From contig JAIWNF010000081.1 of the NCBI GenBank assembly GCA_025093555.1, forward strand, positions 87,090-151,089: a stretch of 64,000 nt of DNA. The letters are read 5' to 3'. Shown piece by piece: positions 46,931-58,892 of this stretch (its first letter is position 1; each line of letters begins with the position of its first letter). The notes below the pieces were generated by a model. The model worked only from the letters and a program-made list of their open reading frames with translations. It had not been told where the DNA came from and did no database searches. The position numbers and the translations under genes were made by a program. Source of the DNA: Circinella umbellata. Lineage: Eukaryota; Mucoromycota; Mucoromycetes; Mucorales; Lichtheimiaceae.

Positions 46931-49157
46931 ATCACACTCAATATCAATTTAGAGGTGCTCCATTCGGTTTGCGTCCAATTAGTTCTGTTTATCAACAAAC
47001 CATGACAATCATTTTCAAAAATATGCCTTTCGTCACAAATTTTATTGATGACATTATTATCTTTAGCCTAGACTTAGAAACACATGCTACCCATGTAAAA
47101 GCTGCTATTGATAAGTTAACAGAGGTACAATTAATATTAAACCCAGATAAATCATGCTTTGCACAACACTGTGTATATCTCTTAGGATTTTGCGTTTCCG
47201 CAACAGGCATAACACTGGACAAAAGAAAGGTTAGCAATATACAATCGTTCCCAACACCAACTACAGGTCATTGTATTCAAAGATTTGCTGGTACTATTAA
47301 TTATTTTAGGGATGCATTACCTAATGCAGTTAAGTTACTTGCTCCTTTGGACAGACTTCGTAACACAGGTTCCCTTGAAGGATTATGGGGTTCAGTAGAA
47401 GAAAAATGTTTTGACACATTAAAAAAGTTACTCACTGAAGCACCAATTTTATGCTACCCATATTTGACACATCCATTTTTTGTTGCCATAGACGCTAGTC
47501 AAGTTGGTATTGGATGTACCTTATGTGATATTCCTACCCACCATCAAAAATAAATAATAATAATATACACCGATCTAACTCAAACATAATGATATCGGTT
47601 ACTTCTCTATTATACCATACTAAGCAAATCATACCAAATGAAACATATAACAATAATAATATACCAATCACAATTATATACCAATAATAATAATAATATA
47701 AAACATATCATATATCAATATACTGAAACTAAAACAACAAGTGAACCCATCATCATAGGATAGGGAAATTATATACCAAAGAATATAAATAGACTTAAAA
47801 TTAATAATATAAATAATCTTTATCTTTTTATCTTGATACATTATTCATAATAAAAGACTTAATCGATTCTCACAAGACTTATCTTTGTTATCCATTTCTA
47901 TTTCTATCTACTTTTATCTTACCTTATTTATCTATTTTCCCATCCATACGACACCTTATATCAGGTAATTAATAAAGAAACAAAGCATATCGCTTTTATG
48001 GCTAGAGCCCTCTCTAAATCGGAAAGAAATTATTCTACCACAAAAAGAGAATTACTTGCTATTGTATACGCACTCACAAAGTTCCATAAGTTTTTATGGG
48101 GAAGAAAATTCACACTTTTCTGCGATCACTGCTCTCTCGTGTATTTACATACACAAAAAGTTCCAAATGCCATGATGATCAATTGGTTAGACACCATTTT
48201 AGATTATGACTTTAATATTATCCACTTACCTGGCATGGACAATATCTTACCAGATAGACTTTCTCGCCTTTTTCCCATGGAAAAAGAGCTGGCAGGGGGT
48301 AATGCTTTGCAAGCAATAAATAAACAGAACATGATCACATATAAACATCATAAAAATAATAAAAATAAAAATAATAGCAAGAAATGTAATAAACGTAATT
48401 ATACCAATAACAACAATAACATTATAAAACATAATGCCATCACGGTTAACACCGAAGAAACAATAACAGATGAAGCGTTTGATATTGGTGACACATTCTT
48501 TGTACCACCAGAAAAAGACAGACACCAATTATTAGCACAAGTTCATGCTTTTGGACATTTCGATGCTGAAGCAATGGTAATGTCATTACAACGTGACAAT
48601 CTAAAATGGCCAAATATGCAAAAGCAAGCAGCACACTTTGTTAAAAGTTGTAAGACATGCGCTCAATGGAATTTAGCAAAAACAGGATATCATCCTTTAC
48701 GTTCCTTTTATGCTTATTACCCAGGCGATCAATGGAGCATTGATTTAGCTAGTGGCTTTGACACAAGTCATAGAGGTAACAATTATTTACTTGTAATGGT
48801 GGACCTAACAAGTAGATTTTGTGTACTTCATGCCTTACCAGATAAGAAATCCGACACAGTTGTACAAGCTGTATTAAACACCTTTTGCGATTATGGCTTT
48901 CCAAGGTATCTAAATTCTGGTAACGGTGCTGAGTTTGTTAATGATCTCATGAAAAAACTCAATGAATCAGCATTTTGTCAACACCTTAGAAGTACACCCT
49001 GGCACCCCCAAGGTAACTCTGTTTGTGAAAGCTATGTACAAACTACAATAAACATTATTCGGAAATATATTCAAGGAGCTACAAAAGACTGGGATTTATT
49101 TGTAAAACCAGCACAGCTCGCAATAAATAATAAATATGCCAAAAGACTAGGTACTAC
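46931..49157 (+). pseudogene. Ty3/gypsy pol fragment: RT (C-terminal half), RNase H, integrase
   Basis: Starts inside the reverse transcriptase (GAPFGLRPISSVYQQTM), catalytic box FIDDIIIFS, then YLLGFCVSATGITLDKRKVS and the RNase H start FFVAIDASQVGIGCTL. A solo LTR interrupts here. Coding resumes at 47959 (YQVINKETKHIAFMARALSK), with the RNase H Glu in TTKRELLAIVYAL and Asp in LFCDHCSLVYL. The integrase has the HHCC finger (HAFGHF ... CKTC) and first Asp in WSIDLASGF. NSGNGAEF has Gly where the second catalytic Asp (SDNG) belongs, and the Glu is kept in CESYVQ. The fragment is cut at both ends by MULE-type termini. Protease and RT fingers are absent. Confidence 0.88.
47524..47953. mobile_element. 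Solo LTR, 430 bases, with perfect target duplication CCTTA
   Basis: Begins TGTGATATTCCTACC and ends CCATCCATACGACA, flanked by CCTTA at 47519-47523 and 47954-47958. Removing it with one CCTTA rejoins the gypsy RNase H frame exactly (GCTL to YQVIN). AT-rich, no coding. It belongs to a different LTR family from the 214-base one. Internal orientation is not determined. Confidence 0.9.
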
Positions 49158-50670
49158 CAAAATACTTATATTGCCCATATTTTAACTTTTCGCACCCCCC
49201 CTATTTTTTTCAAAGTCAGTGATGAAAGACCGAAATATATGACCACAGCAGGGGTTATAAGTGAAGCGCGCTCTCTTTTTTCTATAAGTCATCTTTTATT
49301 AATTAATGTAAAAAAAGGGAAATATAAATGAAAAAAAAAACACATACACCCAAATGAAGGGCAATAAAATGTATGAAAAAAAAGAAATATGTCAGTGAAT
49401 GCGGTATGAAAAACGTTTTTATTTTTTATTTTAGATTTACAGTCGAAATCTCTATACTGTTTACAATCAACTATTATTTTTATAAATCGTGGATCTGATT
49501 TATGATTGACGATCAATCTTTTACCAATTAACTAAATGTATGATGGAGTGGTTCGCGATTAGGTTAATTACATGATTTCGTAATCTACGGTATATGCTAT
49601 ATAAAGAACCAATTACAAATAATATATTATTTTTTAACTTTACTTATATTTATAGCTTTTATATATACGTACGATGCTTATTTACTTTGAGATTTTATAT
49701 TTACATAAACAAAATTATATAATTCATGCAATACATATCATACTAATATTAATATTTACTTTTTATTTATTACTTTATTTACTCTTTTTTTTATCGAACT
49801 CATTTTTACTTTTCAGAAACTACTTTGTTTTTTTATTTTCTTCAGTAATATATAATATCACATATGGCATGTTATATAACATATATCCTATTTCTCCAAA
49901 TATCCTTCCTAAGATCTTATTTGTATGCTTAATCCAATGTATTATGATGCTATTCTATCTAAACAATAAAGGCCGTAATTTTCTAATTACTGTAGATAAC
50001 AAAAATCTATATATACGTATGATGATTATAATCATACACATTGATAAACGTACATTTTTATATGTTATTGTCCCTCATGCTAAAACCATGCTGTTTTCAT
50101 CAATCTATTTATTTTGTTCTTGCCGTCATTATTCCTATTGTTGCCATAAGCATCGTACATATATATAAAAGCTATAAATATAAGTAAAGTTAAAAAATGA
50201 TATATTATTTGTAATTGGTTCTTTATGTAGCATATACCGTAGATTACGAAATCATGTAATTAACCTAATCGCGAACCACTCCATCATACATTTAGTTAAT
50301 TGGTAAAAGATTGATCGTCAATCATAAATCAGATCCACGATTTATAAAAATAATAGTTGATTGTAAACGGTATAGAGATTTCGACTGTAAATCTAAAATA
50401 AAAAATAAAAAAGTTTTTCATACCGCATTCACAGACGTATTTCTTTTTTTTCATACATTTTATTGCCCTTCATTTGTGTGTATGTGTTTTTTTTTTTCAT
50501 TCATATTTCCCTTTTTTTACATTAATTAATAAAAGATGACTTATAGAAAAAAGAGAGCGCGCTTCACTTATAACCCCTGCTGTGGTCATATATTTCGGTC
50601 TTTCATCACTGACTTTGAAAAAAATAGGGGGGGTGCGAAAAGTTAAAATATGGGCAATATAAGTATTTTG
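49158..50670. mobile_element. Foldback element, 1,513 bases, with about 525-base arms
   Basis: Arms 49158-49681 and 50146-50670 are inverse copies with few differences; each contains the same 70-odd-codon frame (IVNHKSDPRFIKIIVDC) pointing inwards on opposite strands. Tips read CAAAATACTTATATTGCCC, near-identical to the MULE tips. The 464-base loop is AT-rich; its open frame of 164 codons is hydrophobic and looks like chance. Flanks belong to a gypsy integrase on the left and a Tc1 transposase on the right. Likely a non-autonomous relative mobilised by the MULE transposase. Confidence 0.85.
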
Positions 50671-51172
50671 GGCAATACGTGGTATAAGGGTATCTCTTTC
50701 GTCAAGTGGGTTTCTTCTGATGAGATTTTTCATCTTCGACCAGCATTCTTCTATACATCGGTGAAACGCCTTGTGTTTAAAAAGTCTTAGAAAGGACACA
50801 TGATTGGCTAGCAAGGATTTCTCAAAATTGAAAGGGGTAAATAGACTATGTAGGATGAATAGTAGTCTAGAAAGGCTTAAAAAAGCTGAGAAAGGCTTAG
50901 ATAATCTTAACTAGGCTATAGATAATTTCTGCTTGTGTATTTTCTTTATAAATATTTTTCATTGCATTCACTAATAGATTCCAGCAAATTCATCATTTTT
51001 AATATTGACAAAGTCATGGTATTTTATTATAATTTCACTAACAGAGGTGTATTTGTTTGGGGAAAAAATTCTACAATATTTCAATAGACTAAAAACTTTG
51101 TAATTTCTACAAAACCTTCAAATATTAGCTAATATTCCTACCTAAATGAGAATATAATATCTGCATGTTGGT

Positions 51173-54100
51173 TTACAGATCTAACGTTTCAGCATTATTT
51201 ACATCATCCCATGTCATCAGCTCCTCTTCTGGATCTAACAACACGCCCTCGTTTTCAGACCAACAATAGGCGTTAATATCATGATTCAGCAAGTATTGAT
51301 CATAGTATCCGTCTTGACTTTTATAAGAAGAATAGTCAGGAACAACATGAACTTGTCATATAATGTCATCAACAGATATAACCTTTACTTTGTCACGTAC
51401 TCTACCAGACAATGTTTCCAATACTTCCATCCCAGTAATGTGTGGTATATGGTTGTTTGTTCTGTCCTTAACCGGAATATATGGCTCGATCAGGCATAAT
51501 TCAAGCTTCATTTTAGTAGTATCACTTTTAATATAATCCATTTTAAAAAATAGCAACAGACGACCGTAGTAGCCTCCTTCAATTTGGGCGAAATCTCTCC
51601 ACTCCTTCATTCTGTAGCTGCTACTAGCTCGAAATTGTTCCGTATAAGACTCACCATCATCAGCTGACTTTTTCTGTAGTTTTAGCATAGTATAAACATT
51701 GATCTTTAAAATACATTAGTTCGCTATTAAGAGCACAAATTCCATCCATATCATGATAACAAAAACACTCACCGATTTGCTTGTAAGTTTGGGGTAATTT
51801 TTTACATGTCGTCTGTGAACCCGTTGCATAATAGTAGTGTCAAGATAGGTGCGGATTTTGGTTTCTAGTGTTTGAAATAATTCTTCTTGACTTTGTAGTT
51901 CTGCAATACTAATTGGTCTTTCCTTGTTTAATGGTGCACTCAATGTTCTTGTTGTTTGAAAGGAAGCTGGAGTGTTGGATGTATTTTTTTCCTCAGTATT
52001 CTTTTGGTGCAAACTATACATATCAAAGAAAGCATCGAAACGTGTTTTAAACTTGCCCATCTATAAGTAAATTATCAAAATTGATATGCCATAGAATTAG
52101 ATCAAGGTTCTGGATTCTCAATGAGAGAGAATAGAACCACGATCAATTTTGGCACATTACTCAATATTAGTAGTTAGCATTTGTATGATGAATATAAAAT
52201 AAATTGTAATATATAATTGAAAGTGTATGTTGCCTGGCCGGTATAAACTGTTCTATTAAAGTTTGTCCTTTTAGCGGGCTGCTTAGCATCCTGCTTATGC
52301 TGATTTTCTGAAGCTTCAGTGGAATATGATGAAACAACACCGCGCATTTCAATATCTTTGGCATATTTTCAAAGCGAATGGTTTTTTGGGAAACATAGTT
52401 TTGACTAAATATAATTATATTAAAGTCAAAGAAAAATAGTTAGGTAGCTGAGAATAAAAGAAAATATAATTGAGTCTAAGAAACCATACCTTTGAATATA
52501 AAGCTATTACCGGACTATACGTATTATACAATTTTAGAGACTCTTGCATTTGCTGTATAGTGTCAGTCGAATGCTCTTGAGCTATAGCTTGATATACAAA
52601 ATCGATAAAATGACGCAGGCAGAGAACAGCTTGTGACGATACCTTGTCATGGATTAAAGACAATAAAATCTATAAAATATACAGTTGTAATTACCAATTA
52701 GTTTCTTCTTAGTTTTCAGATACCTATATAGTAACTACATACTGCTCGGTGGTGGTTCAATTCCATGTATGTAGGGTTGTGATACTAGAAAGCATGTATC
52801 CTGATGGAAAAGTCCTCTGTTCTCGGAAACGGGGTAAACTCTTTGCTCTATAAGCTCAAGATATTATATTGTATGTAAAGATGAGATAAAATATAAAATA
52901 AGTATCACAATCCAATCACTACCTTGAATTTATTTCGTCGATTTCTTTCTCAGTAAGCATGTTCTGAACACATTCCACTAGGTGTGTATGACAACCACCA
53001 AGTTGATGGAGTGTGTCTACCACTAGACTATCATATATTGAAAAATGAGGCACGGAATCAAACGCATTCTAGTATAGTAGAACATTTAATAAGTAAGTCT
53101 GAATTTGCAAAATAAGAAAAAAATGGTATGCATAATCCTAAACTTACATCCACTACATGGACTGAATATTTCTTTGATAATTTTTTCAATAAACTACCCT
53201 TTCCAGCTTTAATGAGATTTAATCCACATTTACAGATTTGTCCCATAGTACTCTTTTTTCGCAACTTCGTATTATAATAGGGAAGATGGAACTTTGTAGT
53301 AACAGTCCAACATCGAGGACATGCGTACATTGACATTCCACTTTTTACTCCTGCCATCAAACGTCTGGAGAAGCATAGAATTTATTAGTACACTGTGAAA
53401 TTGAAAAGTTATATTTGTATTTACTCACTGTTCCGGAGATCAGCTATGTAAGCAGCTAAAGCTGGCACTACTTGATAAAGTTTGTTATACAGTCCTTTCA
53501 TTGGAATGGTGCTAAAGTACCAGAAATAATTATTAGTCCATGTTAACAGTACCATGAAAAACATGTTATGTATTACCTGTAGGGCGCTCTATTGGCAAAT
53601 GGTGCAAGAATTACACGTAAACAATGATGGATAATACAGCACTTAATGCTTGACCACCTTTGCTTCAATTTTCCATTGTTATTTGGACAGTGCAGAATTG
53701 GAAAATATGCTAACACACGCGTTGCCCGATTTGTTCCCTTATTTCGATGTCCTTTGGTGTGTTCCCTAATAAAGTGTGTATATTTCAGTTAACAAAATAT
53801 AAAATAAATAAAAGAAAAGGATTATGTCTTATGTATAAAATAAATTATTACCAAGTTTAATATATAGTGGATGTGCAGAGGTTCTGTTATTACCACTCAC
53901 TACGGTTTCATCCGAAGACAACATCAGTGCCAAAACAATAGCGCCAACTAGAAGCTTACTCTAAAGTAGCAGTTAATGTATGTTTACATAGATACACTTT
54001 TAAAACCTTACAGAAATTATTGCAAAAGGATATTTACCTGTAGTTCATGCCACCATTTTGCTGTAAATGTGTCTTGGACCACTCTTGTCCATCCCTTTTC

Positions 54101-55084
54101 CATATTTCAGGCAATAATACAGTATCTTTCCAAAAATTTTCATAACTGAACAAAAGTTCACAAAGTTTGTTGATGTCACGATAGACAAGTTTAATAATTC
54201 CATATGAGTCACGAAAATCTTGAATACAATCAGAAGGTATCCCATGAACGATGATATATCAAACTCATGCTCATAAAAAGGCTAATAATCCAAGTTTTTA
54301 GTTTTTGAGATATGAAGAAAGCACAATAGCTACAAATGAAAAGCACATTACCACTTGTTTGTCTCTGCATTCTGCATCAATCTTTGTAAAAAGACCATCG
54401 AGCGTACAGGTTGAGATTTTCAAAGGATTACCTGTATTATGCACCAAGTCTGCAGCATCCTGTAAAATATTGGCAAACCTATATTCATTTTTTTAGTTAT
54501 ACAGATTATAATATTGTTGTTTGTTAATATTGAGCTTACTCTGTATGTTTGGCTTTGGATAGCCCTGCCGATAATGAAGCTGAGCAAAGCGTAATTCAAT
54601 CTCGTTCAGTTTTAGCCTGTTCCCATTATTGCTCTTCTCATTGTTATTCTCTATATTTACTGCTGATATAACTGTACCTATATTGAGACATTTAGTTAAT
54701 TAGAATATTAATTGATATTGATTGAAATATACCTACTTTTATTCAGTGCGTTCTGGTGATTATTATTGTTTGATTCTAGAGAAGGTGACTGATCGTCGCT
54801 CATGTATGCAGAATAATCCTTTATTTCCCATTGTTAGCTAATTTAAAAACAAATAAATAAAAAAAAAATAAAGAACAAAGACTCACGTCGTATTCATACT
54901 GTTCGTTTGAGGAGAACATCTCATCTTGCTCTTGGTATGTTGATGCATCAGTTGCAACAGTTTGACTGGTGGTGATAAATGAAGTAAAAGGTAATGGCTC
55001 GTCATGTGATTTTAAATGTGCATTGACTGCCTTTTCATTTCGAAACCTATGGTTTCTACATGCAGAATATGGGCATTTAGGCAT
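51173..55084 (-). CDS. Plavaka-like transposase, many exons, one nonsense codon
   Basis: Minus strand from ATG 55084. The N-terminus is a C2H2 finger (CPYSACRNHRFRNEKAVNAH, then LKSH). Later exons read ELRFAQLHYRQGYPKPNIQ, then LLVGAIVLALMLSSDETVVS with SAHPLYIKLGN (the 'SDKT...WP.Y..IGN' block of Plavaka). RVLAYFPILHCPNN and WSSIKCCIIHHCLRVILAPF follow, then a Cys block YACPRCWTV. VDTLHQLGGCHTHLVE matches the family's 'D.LHQL.KG' block. SSQAVLCLRHFIDFVYQAIA and the C-terminal region follow, ending at 51173. Known role: cut-and-paste DDE transposase of the CMC superfamily. A TGA at about 51356-51358 lies in an otherwise open last exon (ISVDDII-stop-QVHVVPDY), where CGA would be read as Arg. 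I could not fix every intron. Confidence 0.75.
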
Positions 55085-55312
55085 TTTGTCAGTTTAAAAG
55101 TTCGGCTGGTGGCGAGGGTAAGGCGTTCTGTATTATATTATTCTGCCAATTTATAGAACGCGTAATACTCAGTAACGGATGCGCATGGCTTTATGCCGAA
55201 TTACTGCAGTTATACTCCGCTCACCACGTTTCCGCAGCAGTACGCCTAAAGCATCAACCCCCTTTTTTTTTTACCCCAACAAGCCTTTTTCTTTTCTTAA
55301 AAAATATTTACA

Positions 55313-57422
55313 ATGCCACCTCAGCGTAAATTACAAAAATATACTAATAAACATTTGGTATACTTGATAATGCAAGCCCCATGCCATTTGGTAACTATTC
55401 ATATAACCTTACTTTAGTTTAGTATTATATTTTTATTTGTACTGTGATTCGAAACGTGATTTCCTGTAGCTAAACGATTGCGGTCGCAAGTCAATAAAAG
55501 TACAATTGATTTGCAAACAGAATGTCTCCCAATGCAATCGTCCAAATCAGCGAAAAATAACACTGGATATAAGCGATCAAGACGCCGCACATCCCAGCAA
55601 CAAGTAAACAAATCAATGAAAAATAATATTGAAAATAATAACCAAATAAAACATGTTTCTCAAAACGAGCCTAGTCAAAGCACGCGCGACTTTCAAAATG
55701 ATATGACAACACGAGGTAGTTACTAATAAAATTAAATTATCAAATCTTGTAAAGTAGGTATTCATACCGAAACTGATTTATTTTTATTGACTTAGACCAA
55801 GCTGATGATTCCTCAGAATCTTCTGAGCTATTTGGTTAGTGTCTTTCCTTTATTCATTTTTACCCTACTTCTTATTACCTGCCCAAAACATTAGCTTCTA
55901 AAAAAATTAGTTGATGATATTTAGAATCGGATGAAGAAGAACCTTTTAATGTAAACCTTGAAGAATTTCAACAAGCCAGGATTCCAGGTACGTGCTTCAG
56001 TCAATTGAGTTTGCTAAACTCATTTTTTTTTTTTGGTATTTTTTTTTTAGAAAAAGTGATGTAGAAGATTCAGAAGAATCATACTATTCATATGAACCAA
56101 ATGGAAGCAACAATAAAACAAGTGGAGAAACAGGTAATTCCTTTTGAGGGCTTCTCGTTCACTGAGAAACTATGGTTAACCATTTTCATTTTATTGTGTA
56201 GAATGGATGATCTTGAGGATGTTGACAATACGTGAGTGATATTTTATTTCCTTTGAGATACTTGTTAGTAATGTAATCAGCTGACAATAATCACTAATTA
56301 TTGACTTTTTATTAGCAATCGTCTAGCCATGGAGCGAACGAAGCCTATGTAAGTAAAAAAAAATAATTTTAGATACTACCATAATTCATTTGCCACATGC
56401 AAGTCAATATATAAGAACTATATAATTTACACATGCTATAGTGATCTCAAAATCAACGATGTTCCTGTGGAGAAAATTCATTCTACGAGGCAGCCGCTTT
56501 GGACACATATTTTGTACACCCATGGCCAAGTGGAAACAGTGCGAGGGCGTCATGTTTAGATCTTTTAAAAAGACTACATAATGAAAAAAGCGACCTTGCG
56601 ACAGTTACACCAGAAACTGTAAAATTGGTATATAATATTATGGGTGGTGCTTTAGCTGTATTTTGTTTTCTAATTTTAACATTATTCGCTCTACTATAGT
56701 ATTCAAAGCACATTAAGACCAGGAGAACAACATTACATCAACAAGTTGATAAGTGGCTTCATCATCATTTTGAGCCTCCAATTGAAACTTTTCCCACACA
56801 AGAAATTGCTTGGAACAAAACAAAAAAGTTTGAGTACGTGGCAGAGGATTCACGGTTTGTTTCGTTCTTTGTTTACTATAAAATACCTGTCACTATGTGA
56901 GTCAGGTCGAAATGCTAATCATGAACGGCTGGATTAAATTGGTAGATTCGCAAGAAAAAATTATCTTACAACTGGTGCGTTATTACAGAATCCTATGTTA
57001 GTTGATTGTATGAAGTATGTTTTTCTTAATGATGGAGGCCACACTGACCGTCGTATTCCAGAGATACCGGACCCAGCTCCCAAACAGCTTATTGTTCTTA
57101 TCTATGTCACTGTAAGTTGTATTAATATATGACGTTAATACTGCTGGATTAATTGATAAGCAACCTCATTGTTTTCCATTATTAGATATTGTACAGATTA
57201 GCCAAGTATTCTAAGTGTGCCTTGTATACAGAGAACTGTAATGCCCATGATTTTAAAGAAAATTCGTTATACAATACAATCTTTGATTATTTGATTAACG
57301 AAAACAGTCCAGCTTCACGTCGTATCAATTGGGTGCAAGTTCAAGAGATGATACAAAGAGAAGTAGAAGAGGATACCAATGATGGTGGTTGGAGCACTAT
57401 GCGTGTATTAGGTGAATTGTGA
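55313..57422 (+). CDS. Second gene of the Plavaka-like element, function unknown
   Basis: Divergent from the transposase. A likely start is ATG 55313 (MPPQRKLQKYTNKHL). Exons follow at about 55470-55714, 55796-55834, 55924-55987, 56051-56132, 56203-56231, 56317-56348, 56442-56640 (approximate), 56699-56870, 56944-57113 and 57186-57422. The N-terminal third is basic then acidic (DDSSESSELF, ESDEEEPFNVNLEEF). The middle contains DTYFVHPWPSGNSARASCLD and HHHFEPPIETFPTQEIAWNK. The C-terminal part reads YLTTGALLQNPMLVDCMKYV, then LYRLAKYSKCALYTENCNAH and RRINWVQVQEMIQREVEEDT. Around 56132-56240 the phases do not join, so either an exon is misplaced or there is a frameshift. No family recognised; it is part of the transposon by position. 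Confidence 0.5.
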
Positions 57423-58892
57423 GAATAATATGTTTGTTTCAATAGTTAATTGCAAGCAATAGTAGGTAGTACCACTGTAGTAACCAATTATTTTGTAATA
57501 AAAAACTCAAATTCAATGGTCTGGTATCATAAAAATGTTTTATTTTATTTATCCCTGTCTTCTACGATCTTATATTAAAGCCCTGTATTATTTATAACGT
57601 CTGTGGCAACTGATAGAAGGAACAAAACTGTAGGAAAAAAAACGCCTTATATTACCAGAAGCTCTGTAGGCCTAGAAAAGTCTACTATATGCCTAAAAAG
57701 GCTTAAAAAGGATTTTCGTTTCTAGCTAGGAATAAGGGATCCCTTTCTTGCCTTTTTGACCTTTTTAAACATTTTTAAGCCCAGCTAACCCTAACCAGCC
57801 TTTCTGACTTTCACCGATGTAGGGTTCAGAAATGGAGAATAAGGTGGCATAAACAATGGTTTATAGCCTCTTCTGGTTATCACATCAGTCACAAACTGAG
57901 AATGGTGAATTCTGCAGTTATCTAAAACAATAAACATTCCCTTTTTATCGTGTTTGTCCAAGGTATCCATGACAGCATCCATAAATTTCACAATATGGTA
58001 TGCAGTTGTACCTTTTGGAAGTTTTTTAGGCTTATCTACATCCTGACTCTTAGCCTTTCTTTTCTTGTTTGCAGGCTGGGAGAACTCTTTTTCAACTTTG
58101 GCCACATCACTTTTTTTCAATGGTTCAACTTTAGAGAAGTTAATCACACCAAATGGAGATATACACCCGATGATGCTTATGTTTACACCTTTCTGTGTAT
58201 GTACTTGAACCACTGCTGGGTCACCTTTTTTTGACCATGCACGTCCTCTAATCATTTGGGTATGAAACCCAGCTTCATCAACAAACACACAATTGTTTTT
58301 AAAATCTACTCCATTTGCTTTCCACTGTGTAATGATATCAAAGCATAGGTGAAGCGTTCTTGGCGAGTCTCTTTCTGCTGTATATTTTGTCGCTTGCTTC
58401 AAAGATAATGCACATTTCTCTCGAATATGCTTATAAAGTCCAGGGATTGAAATTTCCAGCCCGGGAAATGCTTCACAAAGTTGAATTCTCGCCTGTTCAA
58501 GCACTATGGAAGGATTTTGATCGAAAAGCTGAATCAAAAATTCCGAGTGAGTTGGATAAAGCTTTTTTGCTTTGTTCTGAGGCTTTCTTGGATTATTTCC
58601 AGGTAGAACCGTCCCATCACTTGAATTGAATTCATTAATTAGCTCATATGCAGTACTTCTAGGTATACCACATTGAGCAGCAGCTTTTGGAATGGACAAT
58701 CCTTCTTCTTGTTTCAAGCGTATAAATCGTTCTATTTGGTCTTGTCCATATTTTTTGTACCTCTTTACATTATGAATAGATAGAACTTGTATTTCTTCAG
58801 AAATACAATTGACAGTTTCGATCATTCGTTCATTTTCTGCTTCCTTCATGTCATCGAAATTAACAATCATTTCAATGTTTCCATACTCAATG

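Larger units (their letters stand above)
50756..57819 (-). mobile_element. Plavaka-like (CMC-type) DNA transposon, 7,064 bases, inserted in Tc1
   Basis: Perfect 11-base terminal inverted repeats CATCGGTGAAA at both ends, flanked by TA duplications (50754-50755 and 57820-57821). Deleting it with one TA exactly restores the Tc1 frame (LNP-IEECW). Subterminal AAAGGCTTA motifs occur near both ends (about 50870, 50892 and 57700). It holds two divergent genes: a transposase (minus, 51173-55084) and a second ORF (plus, 55313-57422), separated by about 230 bases that must contain both promoters. Confidence 0.88.
50671..58870 (-). pseudogene. Tc1/mariner DD34E transposase, split by a 7-kb transposon
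   Basis: The minus strand starts at ATG 58870. A helix-turn-helix (YGQDQIERFIRLKQEEGLSI, then PKAAAQCGIPRSTAYELI) precedes the catalytic Asp at residue 198 (CVFVDEAGFHT) and Asp 317 (FIVLDNCRIHHS). PPYSPFLNP is then interrupted at 57821. The reading resumes at 50753 with IEECWSKMKNLIRRNPLDER, giving the catalytic Glu 35 residues after Asp 317 (DD34E). The last 20 or so residues are lost where the foldback element begins (IPRIA then foldback). The upstream side is cut 22 bases before the ATG by the second MULE terminus. Apart from the interruption the frame is open, so it was probably functional when invaded. Confidence 0.88.

Noticed and set aside
42104..46938. Possible MULE target duplication (TCAAGATT / TCATCACA)
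   Set aside because: Only four of eight bases agree.
49674..50168. 164-codon hydrophobic frame in the foldback loop, possible membrane protein
   Set aside because: Extreme AT content yields Ile/Leu/Phe/Tyr by chance, and the frame uses the arm sequence at both ends. No motif.
49150..50678. Possible 8-base target duplication of the foldback (GGTACTAC / GGCAATAC)
   Set aside because: Six of eight match, but the two flanks belong to different elements, so the match is probably chance.
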